Shown here piece by piece: positions 34,888 through 46,593 of a stretch of DNA of 64,000 nt. The notes below the pieces were generated by a model, which saw only the letters and a program-made list of their open reading frames with translations, had not been told where the DNA came from and searched no databases. Within the stretch, counting starts at the first letter, position 1. The number at the start of each line of letters is the position of its first letter. Origin of the DNA: Aculops lycopersici (taxonomy: Eukaryota; Arthropoda; Arachnida; Trombidiformes; Eriophyidae); contig WNKI01000005.1 in NCBI GenBank assembly GCA_015350385.1, positions 1,496,505-1,560,504 on the forward strand, read 5' to 3'. The position numbers and the translations under genes were made by a program.

Positions 34888-37064
34888 GTGATGGTTGTTA
34901 TTGAGGGTATCTTGTTGCGTTACCGACGGTATGTTGCTGTCGCTGTTCTAAATAATTGATATGAAAAAATATCTCAACACCTTTAAATTATGAGGCCGTT
35001 TGAACAATAATTAAATCTCTAATTCGGTCGGTGTTTTCCAAATGACTCGACGACGGTGGCGGTGGTTGGAGTGGTGGGTGACGGCAGCGATTCAGAATGC
35101 GACGAAGACGAGCGGGGCTGCGATGTTGGCGGTTCGAGAGCCGCTCGCACTGTGGCATGCGAGTGGCAAAGCCTTTCGGATGGGGGAAAGCAACGGCTGT
35201 GGTCTAGGGCGCGCACAGCTGATACTTTGTAACGGCTGCGTTGGAGCCGCGCAAGCGTCAGCTGCGCTTGCAATCGTTCATATCGCGCAACGAGTTCGCT
35301 CCGTTGCATGGCTCGCGTTGAGCTGAAGGGGCTGGTCGAGTAGAAACAAGCCGGCCGCCGTGAGCTGGCCTACATCGATTCGCCTTTGCACATCTTCATT
35401 TGCACAGCTCATTGGTCATCTCAACAGTAGCAAAGTGAGACTTTTCTCGCCAATCCATCCCCTCGATGCGACGGCGTCGTCGTCTCGAAAAAAACCCACT
35501 TGGCCTGTTGCCTCTCGACCGCCGCCGCATTTGCTCCAGCAACACAGCCATGCAACTCGACTGGCCCAGCTGGCCAGCCAGCTAGCTTGCCGGGGATCTA
35601 CGCAACTCGGACTGTGACTCACGGCCAAACCCTCATTCAAGTGTGTGTTGAAATGAGACTTACCGCTAACTTGGTAAATTGCCACCAACAAACACTCAAC
35701 CACTTCGCCTAGCCATTTCGCTGAAGCGCGCTAGGAATCCGAAGCAACGCGAATGCCAGACTAGTTGCTGTTGTTGCCGTTGTTGTTTGGGGTTAGTTAT
35801 GGGATATTGCGAATGCCATCAGCTTGCCAGTAGTTAGTAAGCCAGCAAACCTGCCACTAATATTATACCATCATCTCGTCAATCCTCGTCACGGCCACTG
35901 TTATTCTGGCCGCATTCTTTCCTCGTGAGGCTCGTAAATGTGTTAAGATTGCAGCTGTTTGGTCGTCGCTCTAGAGAGTCGAGACTCTGTGTGTCGCAGC
36001 GATGGAAAGCCATTTCAAAAGAGCAGCTTGGGAGAAAATCTGTTGATTGTCGCTCTATTATCCTCGTCGCCATGATGTTACCACCCATAGTGGATTCGTT
36101 TTACAAACTGCAGCTCGGCGAACTTAAATCAGCCCTCTTGCAGATTCACAAGTTATAGTGGAAGTAAAATGGAAATTGGAGCTGACGACAACATTCCTCA
36201 ACTTGGCCACCGACTATAGTCATGACAGCAAGAGCAACAGCAACAACGACACCTACAGCTACACCGACAACAAGACGACAATGACGACGATCACTGTGGA
36301 CGGCCAAGCAGCTAACCAGTTAGTGAGCCAACCGGCTAGACACGTTGGCCTCACTCACTTGCTAGGCCTATCGGGTTATCTGTCGACTCGCGAGAGTTTG
36401 AAGCCTTTCATAAATGGTCTCACCTCCAAAATGGCCTAAATTAGTCGCAAAAACAACATTCCAATTGTTCCGTTACTCCCAGTTATCTAGCCGCGAGCGC
36501 GTTTTTGTGGCCTTTGTGCTTTGCCATTCTCTCTCTAACAACGAGCATCCGAATCAAGCGCAAATCTCTCCACCTCAACTCGGCTTCACTTTCATTGATT
36601 TAAATCTTACCTTGATGTACTGAAAAAAGATAGCAGGTTAATTCTGGTATTGATTACAAGAAACGAAAGTGGTTGTTGTTTTTTGAAAATGCCGCCATCT
36701 GCGCGACTGACTTGAGCAACATTGGCGCTTTTCGCTTGCTCTCGCATGAATGCCGCTCGTAACGTGAGGACAAAAACACGTCAATCTAACCATCATCTCG
36801 ACTATCTGACCATGATATCCCACTTCTATGTTTGATTCTAACATAATATTCAACCTATTTCTTAATTACTAAGAATTTCTTAGAACTGGATAGCACTTAT
36901 TATGACCCCACGTAGTTGACTAGCACATTATATATTGGAATAACTATTGATTTCTAGAGTTAACCTACGCGCGCCAGCTGCATGCGGAGGGCCGGAATCT
37001 GAAGAATCCATCAAGAATCCTCTTGTAACATAGTCAGAGATTAGAACATCATTTGAAATTCATA
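34888..37064. other. Intergenic DNA between alpha-actinin and SEC24
   Basis: No gene is supportable. An acceptor-like site (reverse strand, about 34948) opens an in-frame extension of the alpha-actinin first exon, and a reverse-strand donor-like ATCAAG|GTAAGA lies near 36614; a 5' exon of alpha-actinin may lie here. Apparent ORFs between 35019 and 36600 have no recognisable protein character. Confidence 0.4.
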
Positions 37065-39419
37065 ATGACCGCCTGTCAGCAACCTCCGATATGTTGCACA
37101 TTGAACAATGTGCCCATGTCGGCAAGCGCACTTCAAAAATCTAGATTACCTTTTGCAATTCATCTTTATCCTTTCGCCAACGATGAAGCAATACCAGTTT
37201 GTTCCGATGGTCTTATTGTTAGATGTGCGGTTTGTCGTGCCTATATCAATCCATACGTCCGAATAGGCGACCAGAGATCTTGGCAATGCAATATTTGTAA
37301 TCGCTTGAATGAACTACCACCTCAATTTATCTATGACTACACAAATCAACAATATTATGATCTAGGAAGCAAAATTGAACTAACTAATGCCTCAATCGAA
37401 TATATTGCTGGTGTTGAATATATGGTCAGACCCCCTCAACCTGCATGTTACATCTTTGTCTTCGATTGCTCTAAAGCTGCCACAGACTTAGGATACATAC
37501 CAATCTTAGCCCAAGCCATCGCAGATTCCTTGGATTGTATGCCGGGCGACGCACGTGCCTCAATTGGATTCATAGCGTTCGATTCGAGAATCCACTATTT
37601 CTCATTCTCGGGAGATCGTGTGACTCAATATGCTTGCACAAATATGTCGACATGTGTTATCCCCTGCTCGACCGATGGTCTTCTTGTCAACATGACAACG
37701 AAACGAGAGATGATTCTGGATTTTCTAACGCAAATACTGATACACTTCCCTAATGCCCACGAGCAACCAACTACCGACATGAACGCGGCTCTGGGTCCAG
37801 CTGTAAGGGCTGCAGTTAAGCTTATGACTCCAATTGGAGGTAAGATTACAGTCCTTCAAGCTCAGCTGCCAAATAAGGGTGCACCTGATGATGGTTCAGC
37901 TTTACTAAAAAGGGAGGATCCAAGCATAAAGAAGAATATGGTCTCAGATAAGAATGGCGACTATTTGACTCCTCTCTTGAATCCCGCAACCGACTTTTAT
38001 CGTAATCTCGCCTTGGAATGTTGTGAGCACCAGATATCGATCGATGTCTTCAATCTATCTACGTCGTATGCCGATTTAGCCTCCGTTGGACAACTGGCAA
38101 AACATAGCGCTGGGTCGGTGTATCATTATTCTAATACTGTGGCTGATAGAAACAGTACTTTATTGAGATTTGACCAAGACATTCGGAATAGCATGGCCAG
38201 ACCTCTGGGCTTGGAAGCTGTTCTAAGACTACGCTACTCCAGAGGACTGAAGATTCATACTTTTCATGGTAACTTTTTTGTTCGGTCAACCAATCTACTA
38301 GTCCTTCCAAATGCAAATCCAGATTCCAGTTACGCCCTCCAGATAGCCATCGAAGATGATCTCAAACCAGACACCCGATTTATATATTTCCAGGCCTCTG
38401 TGCTATACACAACCCCCGAAGGTGAGAGACGTATTAGGGTTCACACTGCTAGGTACCCTACGGCATCTACTCTACCTGAGGTTATTTACGGTGCAAACCA
38501 GACAGCAATAGTCGCAATGTTAGCCAAGATGGCAGTCGATAGAAGTTTGCGAACTTCAATAGGTGAAGCAAAAGAAGCTTTGATAGGAGCTGCTGTAGAT
38601 TTGTTAGAAGTTTACACAATTGCTGATGAAATGAGAGCCAGATCTTACGCCGGTGGGTTGCCTGAAAACCTTAGATTGGTTCCTTTATATATTCTAGCCC
38701 TACTAAAGCATCTTGCTCTCAAGATAAGTGCACCGATTCGCCTAGACGATAGGACAGCGGCGATGGAAAGATTTAAGACGCTTCCTGTTGACGAACTGAT
38801 CACATATATTTACCCAGATCTATTCCCCTTGCACAATATTGCTAATGATCCTAATGAAGATTGGAAAAGCCCTATCCAACTCACAGCGGCTCATATCGAG
38901 CGGAATGGTGCATATCTTCTGGATGCTTACGATGTTATGATCATTTACATATGCGAACATATACACCCTAGTTGGTGTCATTCCGTATTTGGTGTCACAG
39001 AATACCAAAAAATTCAAGATTACCCAGAAACTTACAACCCTGGCGAAGCAATCAATGGCAACTACAACTTTGCTACCCGTCCACGAGATCCGGCCAACTT
39101 CATCAACCCCACAACTTCGGCCATGAGCATGAACTCGTTACCGGCAACGATAGAGTCAAATCAATTAATATCTGCTGCTGCGATAACTTCAACACCTTTG
39201 ATCAAGCTCCCGGAGCTAGAGAATACAGTTTCTATCAAGCTGCGAGAGTTTATCAATTGTCTTATCGAATTTAGACCTCAGAAACCAAAGTTCTACATTC
39301 TCAAGGAGAATAGCAAGTCAAGATCAATTTTTACTCAGTACCTAGTTGATGATCGAAGCGAGACCTATCATAGTTACGCAGAATTCTGGAAGTTCCTGAA
39401 TGACCAGGCACGAAGATGA
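37065..39419 (+). CDS. SEC24: COPII coat subunit SEC24
   Basis: Single exon, 784 residues from the ATG at 37065 (in-frame upstream codons are not ATG). The zinc finger has CAVC and CNIC at about residues 54-78. Then come the trunk domain (PPQPACYIFVFDCS, PGDARASIGFIAFDS), a beta-barrel region with a conserved TFHGNFFVRSTNLL segment, a helical region (AKMAVDRSL) and a gelsolin-like C-terminus. SEC24 selects cargo on endoplasmic-reticulum vesicles in complex with Sec23. The sequence is closest in memory to SEC24A/B. The long disordered N-terminal region of vertebrate SEC24 (about 300 residues) is absent unless an unseen upstream exon supplies it. AATAAA lies at 39457-39462. Confidence 0.93.
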   Translation: MTACQQPPICCTLNNVPMSASALQKSRLPFAIHLYPFANDEAIPVCSDGLIVRCAVCRAYINPYVRIGDQRSWQCNICNRLNELPPQFIYDYTNQQYYDLGSKIELTNASIEYIAGVEYMVRPPQPACYIFVFDCSKAATDLGYIPILAQAIADSLDCMPGDARASIGFIAFDSRIHYFSFSGDRVTQYACTNMSTCVIPCSTDGLLVNMTTKREMILDFLTQILIHFPNAHEQPTTDMNAALGPAVRAAVKLMTPIGGKITVLQAQLPNKGAPDDGSALLKREDPSIKKNMVSDKNGDYLTPLLNPATDFYRNLALECCEHQISIDVFNLSTSYADLASVGQLAKHSAGSVYHYSNTVADRNSTLLRFDQDIRNSMARPLGLEAVLRLRYSRGLKIHTFHGNFFVRSTNLLVLPNANPDSSYALQIAIEDDLKPDTRFIYFQASVLYTTPEGERRIRVHTARYPTASTLPEVIYGANQTAIVAMLAKMAVDRSLRTSIGEAKEALIGAAVDLLEVYTIADEMRARSYAGGLPENLRLVPLYILALLKHLALKISAPIRLDDRTAAMERFKTLPVDELITYIYPDLFPLHNIANDPNEDWKSPIQLTAAHIERNGAYLLDAYDVMIIYICEHIHPSWCHSVFGVTEYQKIQDYPETYNPGEAINGNYNFATRPRDPANFINPTTSAMSMNSLPATIESNQLISAAAITSTPLIKLPELENTVSIKLREFINCLIEFRPQKPKFYILKENSKSRSIFTQYLVDDRSETYHSYAEFWKFLNDQARR

Positions 39420-39950
39420 TATCGGTGTGATAATTTTACATCGTCACTCTAGACACAATAAACTAATCTAAACTAATCGCTAGCCAATAGTAACCTGTTA
39501 CATAATGCAGTTTTAAAGTTAGGTTATAAAAGCTATGTTTTATTTATAGTCGGTGATTTGCTGTAGCAGTGGTTGTTATTGTTGTATAGGTTTGTTATAC
39601 ATACTGAGGATATAAATGTACATTGGTCTTGCTGTTGTGATGCATGTATGATTTGTTGTAAAATCTATTCTTTATAATCATCATTATGGTAACATAGAGT
39701 TGAACGTCTCAATCAATCCGATAGCTCCGTTTGCTAGGCTGTTATAAAAACAGTCTAGATCATCCCGATTATAGTCCCTTTAGATTGATTGCTACATTTC
39801 TTGACACCTTTGACTTGCTGAAAATATTGTCACCGATTTGATTGAAAATCAACGTTTTTAAGCTAAAATTGCTAAAAATTGCTCTTGCAGTTCCAAATTT
39901 TTCAGACCCTTCCTTCGATCTTTTCATCAAGGTTGATTCACAAAGATCTA
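39420..39950. other. Intergenic DNA between convergent SEC24 and RAB3
   Basis: 3' flanks; AATAAA for SEC24 is at 39457-39462. No gene is supportable. Confidence 0.5.
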
Positions 39951-40583
39951 CTAACATTGACAGTTATTCTGATTATTTGGCATTGGATTATCCGTGAGCC
40001 TAGTACCTCTGTTCATGTTGTTCATTGATTGATCTGAGTCCAAGTTATCTGCCATTTTGTCGCAGATAATATCAACCAACCTCTCAAAAACGTTCTTGAC
40101 GTTAACATTCTCCTTAGCTGATGTCTCAAAAAACTCAAGACCTAGTTGATCAGCCAACTGCTTTCCCCGATCATAAGTAACAACCCGCTCGTTTTCCATA
40201 TCGGATTTGTTTCCCACTAGTATAACTTGTGCATTATCCCACGAGTATGTCTTAATCTGGGTGACCCAATCCTGTACACTATTGAAGGATTCTTCGTTCG
40301 TTACATCATACATAAGAATGAATCCCATGGCGCCACGATAGTAGGCTGTCGTGATGGTTCTATAGCGCTCTTGTCCAGCCGTATCCCAAATTTGAAGTTT
40401 CATTCGCTTCTCTCTCCTGATAACCGTCTTTACTTTGAAATCAATTCCAACTGTGCTAACAAAAGCTGATGTGAAAGAGTCGTCGGCGTATCTAAATAAG
40501 AATGAAGTCTTTCCAACGCTACTATTGCCGATAATCAATATTTTAAACATATAATCAAAGTGTTGATCTGTGGTTGCCGCCAT
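39951..40583 (-). CDS. RAB3: Rab3 small GTPase
   Basis: Single exon, 210 residues. GTP-binding motifs: GNSSVGKT (P-loop), WDTAGQE, NKSD, ETSAKE. The effector region with FVSTVGIDFKVKT and TTAYYRGAMGFILMYD is typical of Rab3, as is the DQxFDYMFKILIIGNSS start. The protein ends in CQC, a double-cysteine geranylgeranylation site. Rab3 acts on synaptic and secretory vesicles in regulated exocytosis. The NKSD motif has Ser where most Rab3 proteins have Cys. No introns remain. Confidence 0.96.
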   Translation of the reverse strand: MAATTDQHFDYMFKILIIGNSSVGKTSFLFRYADDSFTSAFVSTVGIDFKVKTVIRREKRMKLQIWDTAGQERYRTITTAYYRGAMGFILMYDVTNEESFNSVQDWVTQIKTYSWDNAQVILVGNKSDMENERVVTYDRGKQLADQLGLEFFETSAKENVNVKNVFERLVDIICDKMADNLDSDQSMNNMNRGTRLTDNPMPNNQNNCQC

Positions 40584-41558
40584 CTTGAGTGTCCTTTAAT
40601 TTAGTGCTATGGTCTAGTTGAATTGTAAATTAATCAGATATAAGAGATGATAGCTAGTTAGGCTAGTGGACAAATAGTTTTGCTTGCGTAATTTAAAATG
40701 AAATTTCCCTGACGCTAGCGAACGATATTAATAGTATTATTGTTCTTGCAATTGCAGTTCCTTGCCGACTGAAAGCTAGTGGAATCAAAAATAAACACCT
40801 GCGAACGAATAATGTTTTTCTCAATATGCTTAAGCCTGCGATAAAATTTTTGAAATTGATTCAGGTTGATCACCAAAAAGAGATGCAAATAAATACTTCC
40901 GGCTAGTAATGCTACGGGTTCCGTGGTTGGTGGCACAAATATTTGTTTGTAACAAATGCGCGTACAAATAACGTGCTACGTGAGCTTGCGGTTTTCTCCT
41001 GCTGGTCGAGCTTTAAATTAATAGCCAGTGAGTTTGTTGCTCGATGGTGTGAGTACTAGATCTTAATATTATTTTAATTGGGTCAAGTTTATTTGCAAAT
41101 GATGGCAAAATTGTTTGTTGGGTTTCTATACTCTTGCGTTTGCGCGCCTCAATAGCAATAATTGGATAGGCGGTGAGCGTCACCGCGACTCGCTAATACT
41201 ATTTCTGCAGCCACTGCCGCCGCTGCTGCTGCCTGTGTAGCCGATGCTACCAACAAAATAACCAGGCGTTTAGTTTGTCCTACGACGACGACTACGACGA
41301 CTACTTGCACTACTGGCCCCTCCGCTACAAGCGCGCGCCCACGATGCTAGACCGAGTGTAACCTTTCGCAATGGGCCTTGCTAGCTTGCTGGTCGGCTGC
41401 CTGGCGAGCGAGCGAGAGCGGAAGAGTGCGAGAGACGTGGCCACGGCCAGCCAGTGGTAAGTGGTTGCGCAAGGCTAGTACAGGCGGCCACTAAGTCTCT
41501 GGTGCGCACTAGGGGCCCCGTTCACTTCCTGTGGTGTCCGCAAACCGCTGCTGCCGCT

Positions 41559-41562
41559 ACTT

Positions 41563-41602
<40 letters not shown>

Positions 41603-41650
41603 TACTACGACTGCTGCTGCTGCTACTACTACTACCACTACTTCTACCAG
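41559..41650. repeat. Compound TAC/TGC/ACT trinucleotide microsatellite
   Basis: About 90 bases of tandem ACT/TAC units, with CTG units near 41610-41622. Open frames through it are artefacts. Confidence 0.85.
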
Positions 41651-42210
41651 TACTACAATTGCTATGGACCTACTGACACTACAGTGGGGACTGTGTTTTT
41701 AGTCTTCTTATTTCTCGGGTAGCCAGCCAGCCGTTGCGCCGCACTAGCTCCTCAAGGAGTTTGGGCGAGAGAGTGAGTCACACGCGCAACCAACACAACC
41801 AACGAACGCGCGCCAACCACCAACACCACTGCCACTTGGCCACGAGCCGCAATAAGAGCAACTGCCGCTTTCGATGGCTTCGGTTATGGTGACGCAAGCT
41901 CAAGTGTCGGCCTTTCCTTCCTCCTCCTTCTCCTCCGCCCCTTCCTCTTCCCTCGGCTGAACCCTCTTCGGATCACGAGCTACTTATCGCCGGCGACAGC
42001 GTGTGGCGCTCGCTTACTAAAGGTGCTTGCTGCAGCAGTTTAGCTCTCAAATAGACAGTTAAATTAATTCGATGAGAGAGAATATAATCTCAAATTCTTT
42101 GTTTGTGAGCATTCCCATCGTGGTTGTGGTGGTGGTGGTAGTGTCCGTCATCAGGCTTGTCGAGGTTGCGCACCGCGAGTTGTGGTCGTCAGAGAGGGAA
42201 AGAGAGAAAG

Positions 42211-42255
42211 AGATAGAGAAAGTGGAGGCTAAATGCGCCTCCACTTTCTCTATCT
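42211..42255. repeat. Perfect 19-bp inverted repeat with 7-base loop
   Basis: The left arm is 42211-42229 and the right arm 42237-42255; they are exact reverse complements around TAAATGC. A further five base pairs (GAGAG/CTCTC) could form beyond a small internal loop. This is much longer than expected by chance in this window. Confidence 0.9.
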
Positions 42256-43697
42256 GCCTCTCTCGCGACATGCAAACACTGCAAATTTGATACACAAACT
42301 AAAACACCGCAACAGAAGCATCTGCAGAAGCATTGACAACACAATTGACACTAGCACCACCACCAACTGCTTTCGTGCTAACTACACGCCGATCGATGCG
42401 ACTCGACTCGACACTTTAGACAGTAAGCTGAAGCTGGCTCGCAAAGTCGGGGCTACGCGATAGAATTCGATGCAGATCGCACCAACGCAGACACTTCCCA
42501 CAAGCTCTGAAAGCCGACCACCCGATGGCAGTTGGCTTTGAGACTCACACAGCTAAAGCCGAACTAGCTTGGCGCCTGATGAAAACGCTATCACCTGGAT
42601 GGTGTCTAGCTTGTTGTTACTAGACGCTACCTGACTGAATGACTGACTGCCACACGGACTCGCGCTGGCGAGTTGCTCGACGGCTTGCCAACTGGATAAC
42701 CGTTCTCGACATGAAGGCAACCGAGCTGCTAGCCCACATGGCAAAGCCGCATAAAATTGGATGTTGGCGGATCCTGGCCGGCGCTTCGTGTCGTGAGCTA
42801 GCCTCAATTTCATCACTGGTGGAATGTTGTAGTTGTAGTGGAGGTAATGGAAACTCTGGCCTAAGCTAGTTATGGAACGAAACTTTTGCCATGCACTCAC
42901 ACAGCAGCGGTATATTGGTTAAGTCAGCAAGCTACTAGAGCGTCCGTTGCTACCACTCACTGCCGCGCCAAGCCAGCCACCTGCAAAACACAATGGGCCA
43001 AATCGCTTGCCATACGCGCGAGGTTCTCCGAAGAGTGAGCGCCCTTTATTCTGATACAAGTATGTCAGTTGCAAAGGCGGCGCGACTGGTAGCCCTATGA
43101 GGCACCCGTGATACAGATGCGCCCCCACCGCTCTGTGGTTGGTCTCGATCTGTGTGCATAGTCAAGTCTACTGCCTCTGGCCTAATGTGTGTTTATTTTG
43201 GGTGACCGCTCGCTAAACGTTTGCTTTTGTACACTCGCGGGCTTCGAAAATATGGGGTACAATGCAGGAATTAGCCAGCCGGACTGTGGCCAGGCCATCA
43301 CCAGATGCCAAGCTTCTCGCTCGCCGCCGGCTCATGAGAATGTTAAGTCGATGACGATGGTTTTTGTACCTTTGCGCAGGCGTTAGCTTTAGAATTCAGC
43401 TTCACTCAAACACAAATATTGGATCACATGGTAGACCAACACTTGTGACTCTACTCGTGTTATCTCTATTTGGTTGCATGTAGTGCAGGTTTTGGATTCA
43501 CTTTGAACCATTTCTCGTACTATTCAACAGAGATTAGCTTACAATCGAGAGATCGTGTGTCATGGAGGGATCTAGTGACCGGATCAAATTTTTACTCGAC
43601 ACGATTATAACTCACGAATGCATCACCGTATAATGAGCTGGCAACCGATTGGAGACTTATATTTCTAATTCATCAACTCTAGCTATTAATTTATTCA

Positions 43698-45731
43698 TTA
43701 TTGAGCAGTGATTTTGACCAATCTATCAAGATGCGCTCTATCCAACTCCAGTAAAACCTGCAAGTCTCTCATATTAACCCGTTTTACCCGTTTTATAGGG
43801 TCCAGTCTAATCGTGTCTATAGTGGGTTTTGTGTCTTTCAGGCTACTCGATTGACTAAATGAGCTAAATGTAGATGATGTGCCTGTCCTCAACTTCTTCC
43901 TTGGGCCTATGGCTAGCAATGCAGTCTCGTTAGCTTCACGTTGACGGACCTCCTCCTGTTCGGCCCTCTGCATGTCCTTGGCCTTCTGTCTTAATTTCTG
44001 TTGCTCCGGATCTTCAACCTTCGATCGGCTCTTGGCAACTCGCAATAATAGCTCCCGCTCCTGTTCCTCGTAACGGCGCTTCTCTATACGATCTAACTCG
44101 GCCAAGAATTTCATTTGACCCTTTATATCATTAGAAATCTCATATCTAGGGTTGAACTTTAGATTCTCAGTTCGATGTTCAGCTAATATGGCCAAACGTT
44201 CAACAATAGTCTTCAATCTTTCTTGAGTCGCATGTGAGATGAGTGTGACCACATCCTTCGACGGCTCTGGTAGATTGAATTCTTTAGCTTTCTTCGTTAT
44301 CTTGGCAGTCAACGATTTCATGTCTAAGAAAGGCTCGTCCTTGCAAGATCTAATTTGTGTACCAACAAGTTCAGCGCCTGAGGCCATAATCCTTTGACTC
44401 TCTTCCGCTAGATTGACGCCACCCATAGCAGCTACATCATTGACATCGTCGTCATCCCGCAAAGCTGATGCGAGTGATTCTAACTGCTTCTCCTGTTTCT
44501 TCTGCTTGTTTTGTTTTGGTCTCTCCACCTTTGGTTTTGCTACTTTCTCACTTTTGTCTGATTCTTTCTTTTCCTCGACAGGTTCCTGCTTAACGCCGAG
44601 AGCAGCGAGACTCTCCCGCTCCCTCTTTTTCGCCTCTCTCGCCTCCTTTTTAAGAGCCCAAGCAGATTTCTGGCCAGGGGGTAAGGGCACTTTCTTCTTC
44701 TTTGCAGTTGTAGTTTGCGATTGCACTTTGTTTGGTGATGATGTTGTGGGTGTTGACGTCGATGATTCGTCGGACGGCTTCGCAGGGGGTGGTGTCTGTG
44801 TCACCACTGGACCCACAGTGAATACTGGTGTCATAGGTGATGGTGGTGGCCTAATACCGGGTAACTTCGTAACTCCAGCTATCATCGATTGACGTAATGT
44901 TGGCAGTAGTAACTCAAGAAATGGAACCAACTGGGTTTGCGGACCAGAGCTGAGCTCTCGTTGCAATGCGGCAGCAAATTCTTCTGATGTCTTTTTGCCG
45001 TCTATCAATGCTTGTATAAGATTTTGAAGGGTAGTTTTCTTTGCCTTTATATTCATCTTAGTTAGTAATGATATGAAGAAACTTGTGCCTTTGGAAAGTG
45101 CGTCAGTCGGTGTCATCTGGGATGGTGCTGTAGCTGAGGATGTCATTATGGTTTGTTGCATCATTGGTGACTGACCCATCGATGTCTGGACTAATCCAAT
45201 TGGTTGACTTGTTGGAATAACAACAGGATGTATACCCAGAGCACCTTGTTGACCTGCACTTCTTAGCATCGCTGGCTGTTGCAATATTGTCGCCCTCGGT
45301 CCCATGAGTTGATGCCTCTGAATAGGAATGAATGGATACCTAACTGGAACTCCTTGTCCAGTTCTAGCATTAGGAGTTAAGAGTACAAGATACTCTCCAT
45401 GTTGTCTGATTTGGCCAGCAGCTACAGTTCGAGGACCTGCTGGTAATTGAGACACAAATGCTGGTGAGCCGCCAACTGAGGTTTGTGGCTGGCTCATGGA
45501 CTGTGGAGTAGAGGTTATTTGTATCGGAGCTTGAGATACAATAGATTGTGGTGCTTGTAAGCTTGGTTGTGATGTTGACATACTAGATTGGACTTGCATA
45601 GTGGAAGTTGGAGTTGGCTGGGATGACGGTTGCGAGGTGATTGTTATTGGTGGCTGCTGAGATGGTTGCTGTAATATATTTGGTGGTGGTGGGCCCGGAG
45701 GTGGCTGTTGATCAGGTCGATTAAAATCCAT
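43698..45731 (-). CDS. TAF4: TFIID subunit TAF4
   Basis: Single exon, 677 residues. The N-terminal 200 residues are Gln/Pro/Ser/Thr-rich. A TAFH (NHR1) domain lies at about 207-290 (FFISLLTKMNIKAKKTTLQNLIQALIDGKKTSEEFAAAL-like). A basic Lys/Glu-rich linker follows, then the histone-fold region from about 468 (MKSLTAKITKKAKEFNLPEPSKDVVTLISHATQERLKTIVERLAILAEHR-like). The conserved C-terminus, with YDxQR-like charged helices, ends LDRLVKITAQ. TAF4 pairs with TAF12 inside TFIID and binds activators. It is shorter than vertebrate TAF4 because the N-terminal Gln-rich part is reduced. It is head-to-head with the myotubularin gene. Confidence 0.94.
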   Translation of the reverse strand: MDFNRPDQQPPPGPPPPNILQQPSQQPPITITSQPSSQPTPTSTMQVQSSMSTSQPSLQAPQSIVSQAPIQITSTPQSMSQPQTSVGGSPAFVSQLPAGPRTVAAGQIRQHGEYLVLLTPNARTGQGVPVRYPFIPIQRHQLMGPRATILQQPAMLRSAGQQGALGIHPVVIPTSQPIGLVQTSMGQSPMMQQTIMTSSATAPSQMTPTDALSKGTSFFISLLTKMNIKAKKTTLQNLIQALIDGKKTSEEFAAALQRELSSGPQTQLVPFLELLLPTLRQSMIAGVTKLPGIRPPPSPMTPVFTVGPVVTQTPPPAKPSDESSTSTPTTSSPNKVQSQTTTAKKKKVPLPPGQKSAWALKKEAREAKKRERESLAALGVKQEPVEEKKESDKSEKVAKPKVERPKQNKQKKQEKQLESLASALRDDDDVNDVAAMGGVNLAEESQRIMASGAELVGTQIRSCKDEPFLDMKSLTAKITKKAKEFNLPEPSKDVVTLISHATQERLKTIVERLAILAEHRTENLKFNPRYEISNDIKGQMKFLAELDRIEKRRYEEQERELLLRVAKSRSKVEDPEQQKLRQKAKDMQRAEQEEVRQREANETALLAIGPRKKLRTGTSSTFSSFSQSSSLKDTKPTIDTIRLDPIKRVKRVNMRDLQVLLELDRAHLDRLVKITAQ

Positions 45732-46593
45732 TTCGTTACCTAAATTTTGTCCGGTGTTGTTTCTATAATTAGGAACCTTATTTAATTCATAGGTAGATTA
45801 TCTTGGATTATACAAAATTTCATAAACATAAACGCGTTTTCTGTTTTGTGCCTACAACGAGCGGTTCCGCGTGATGACAACTCGAAATTTTACTGCTTCA
45901 GCATGGAATGCGCCACACCGCGGAATATTGCATTGGTGTCCGTGCGCGGTCTCGGACCATCGCACACGCCTCCACGTTGTAGCGTTTCGGGTAGATGCCT
46001 AATCCCATTACATGGGTTGCTTGTTGAATTTGTCCTACAAGATCGAATTTGGACCTTGCGGAGCAAGGTTGGATCTAACATCTATCATGACCATTCTTAA
46101 AAGCCCCCCCCCCCAAAATATAGGAATACACCCCGAGCCATGAATACCCTAAGCTCCCATCTGATTCCACCTGAGTTTAGTATTTCACCAGAGAGTTTTC
46201 CCGCCGCAGGACCCAGGCCCTATTATTGCAACTTGCTAAGACTCAGTCGACAGGTGCACAGCGCACACCTTGCTTTTGCCATACCTACATGGAACGACAA
46301 GTGTACCGTGCAAATGCGAGCACAGGAGCGAAGCAAACGCAATTTGCCTCTAGCCTGCAGAATGAAAACAAAAAATTTTGAGTGAACAAATTCTATACCA
46401 CCGCCACCACAATCGGGCGATAACATTGAACTAGGATAAAAATATGTTATCGTTTACAATTTAGCTAAATATCATCATGAAATTTATTCATAGCACAAGT
46501 TACTCCATTATGCATAACTGAGGGTATCTATTTAGAATCAATAAATATTTCCTTGAAACCTGGAACTGAATTACAGGTCCTTCGTTTCCTCAA
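45732..46593. promoter_or_regulatory. Shared upstream region of TAF4 and MTMR
   Basis: 862 bp between divergent starts. A homopolymer of 11 C lies at about 46104-46114. An acceptor-like TTACAG at about 46571-46576 just before the MTMR start suggests a spliced 5' UTR. No gene is supportable. Confidence 0.4.

Larger units (their letters stand above)
40584..43697. other. Gene-free region upstream of RAB3
   Basis: About 3.1 kb with no supportable gene. It holds a TAC/TGC trinucleotide tract (about 41559-41650) and a long perfect hairpin at 42211-42255, both listed separately. Probably regulatory DNA of RAB3 and the 3' flank of TAF4. Confidence 0.45.

Noticed and set aside
36158..36439. 93-codon plus-strand frame, Asn/Thr-rich
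   Set aside because: Composition reflects AAC/ACA repeats; no domain; shorter than convincing coding regions here.
41454..41722. Frames with long Thr or Tyr runs
   Set aside because: Translations of a TAC/ACT microsatellite.
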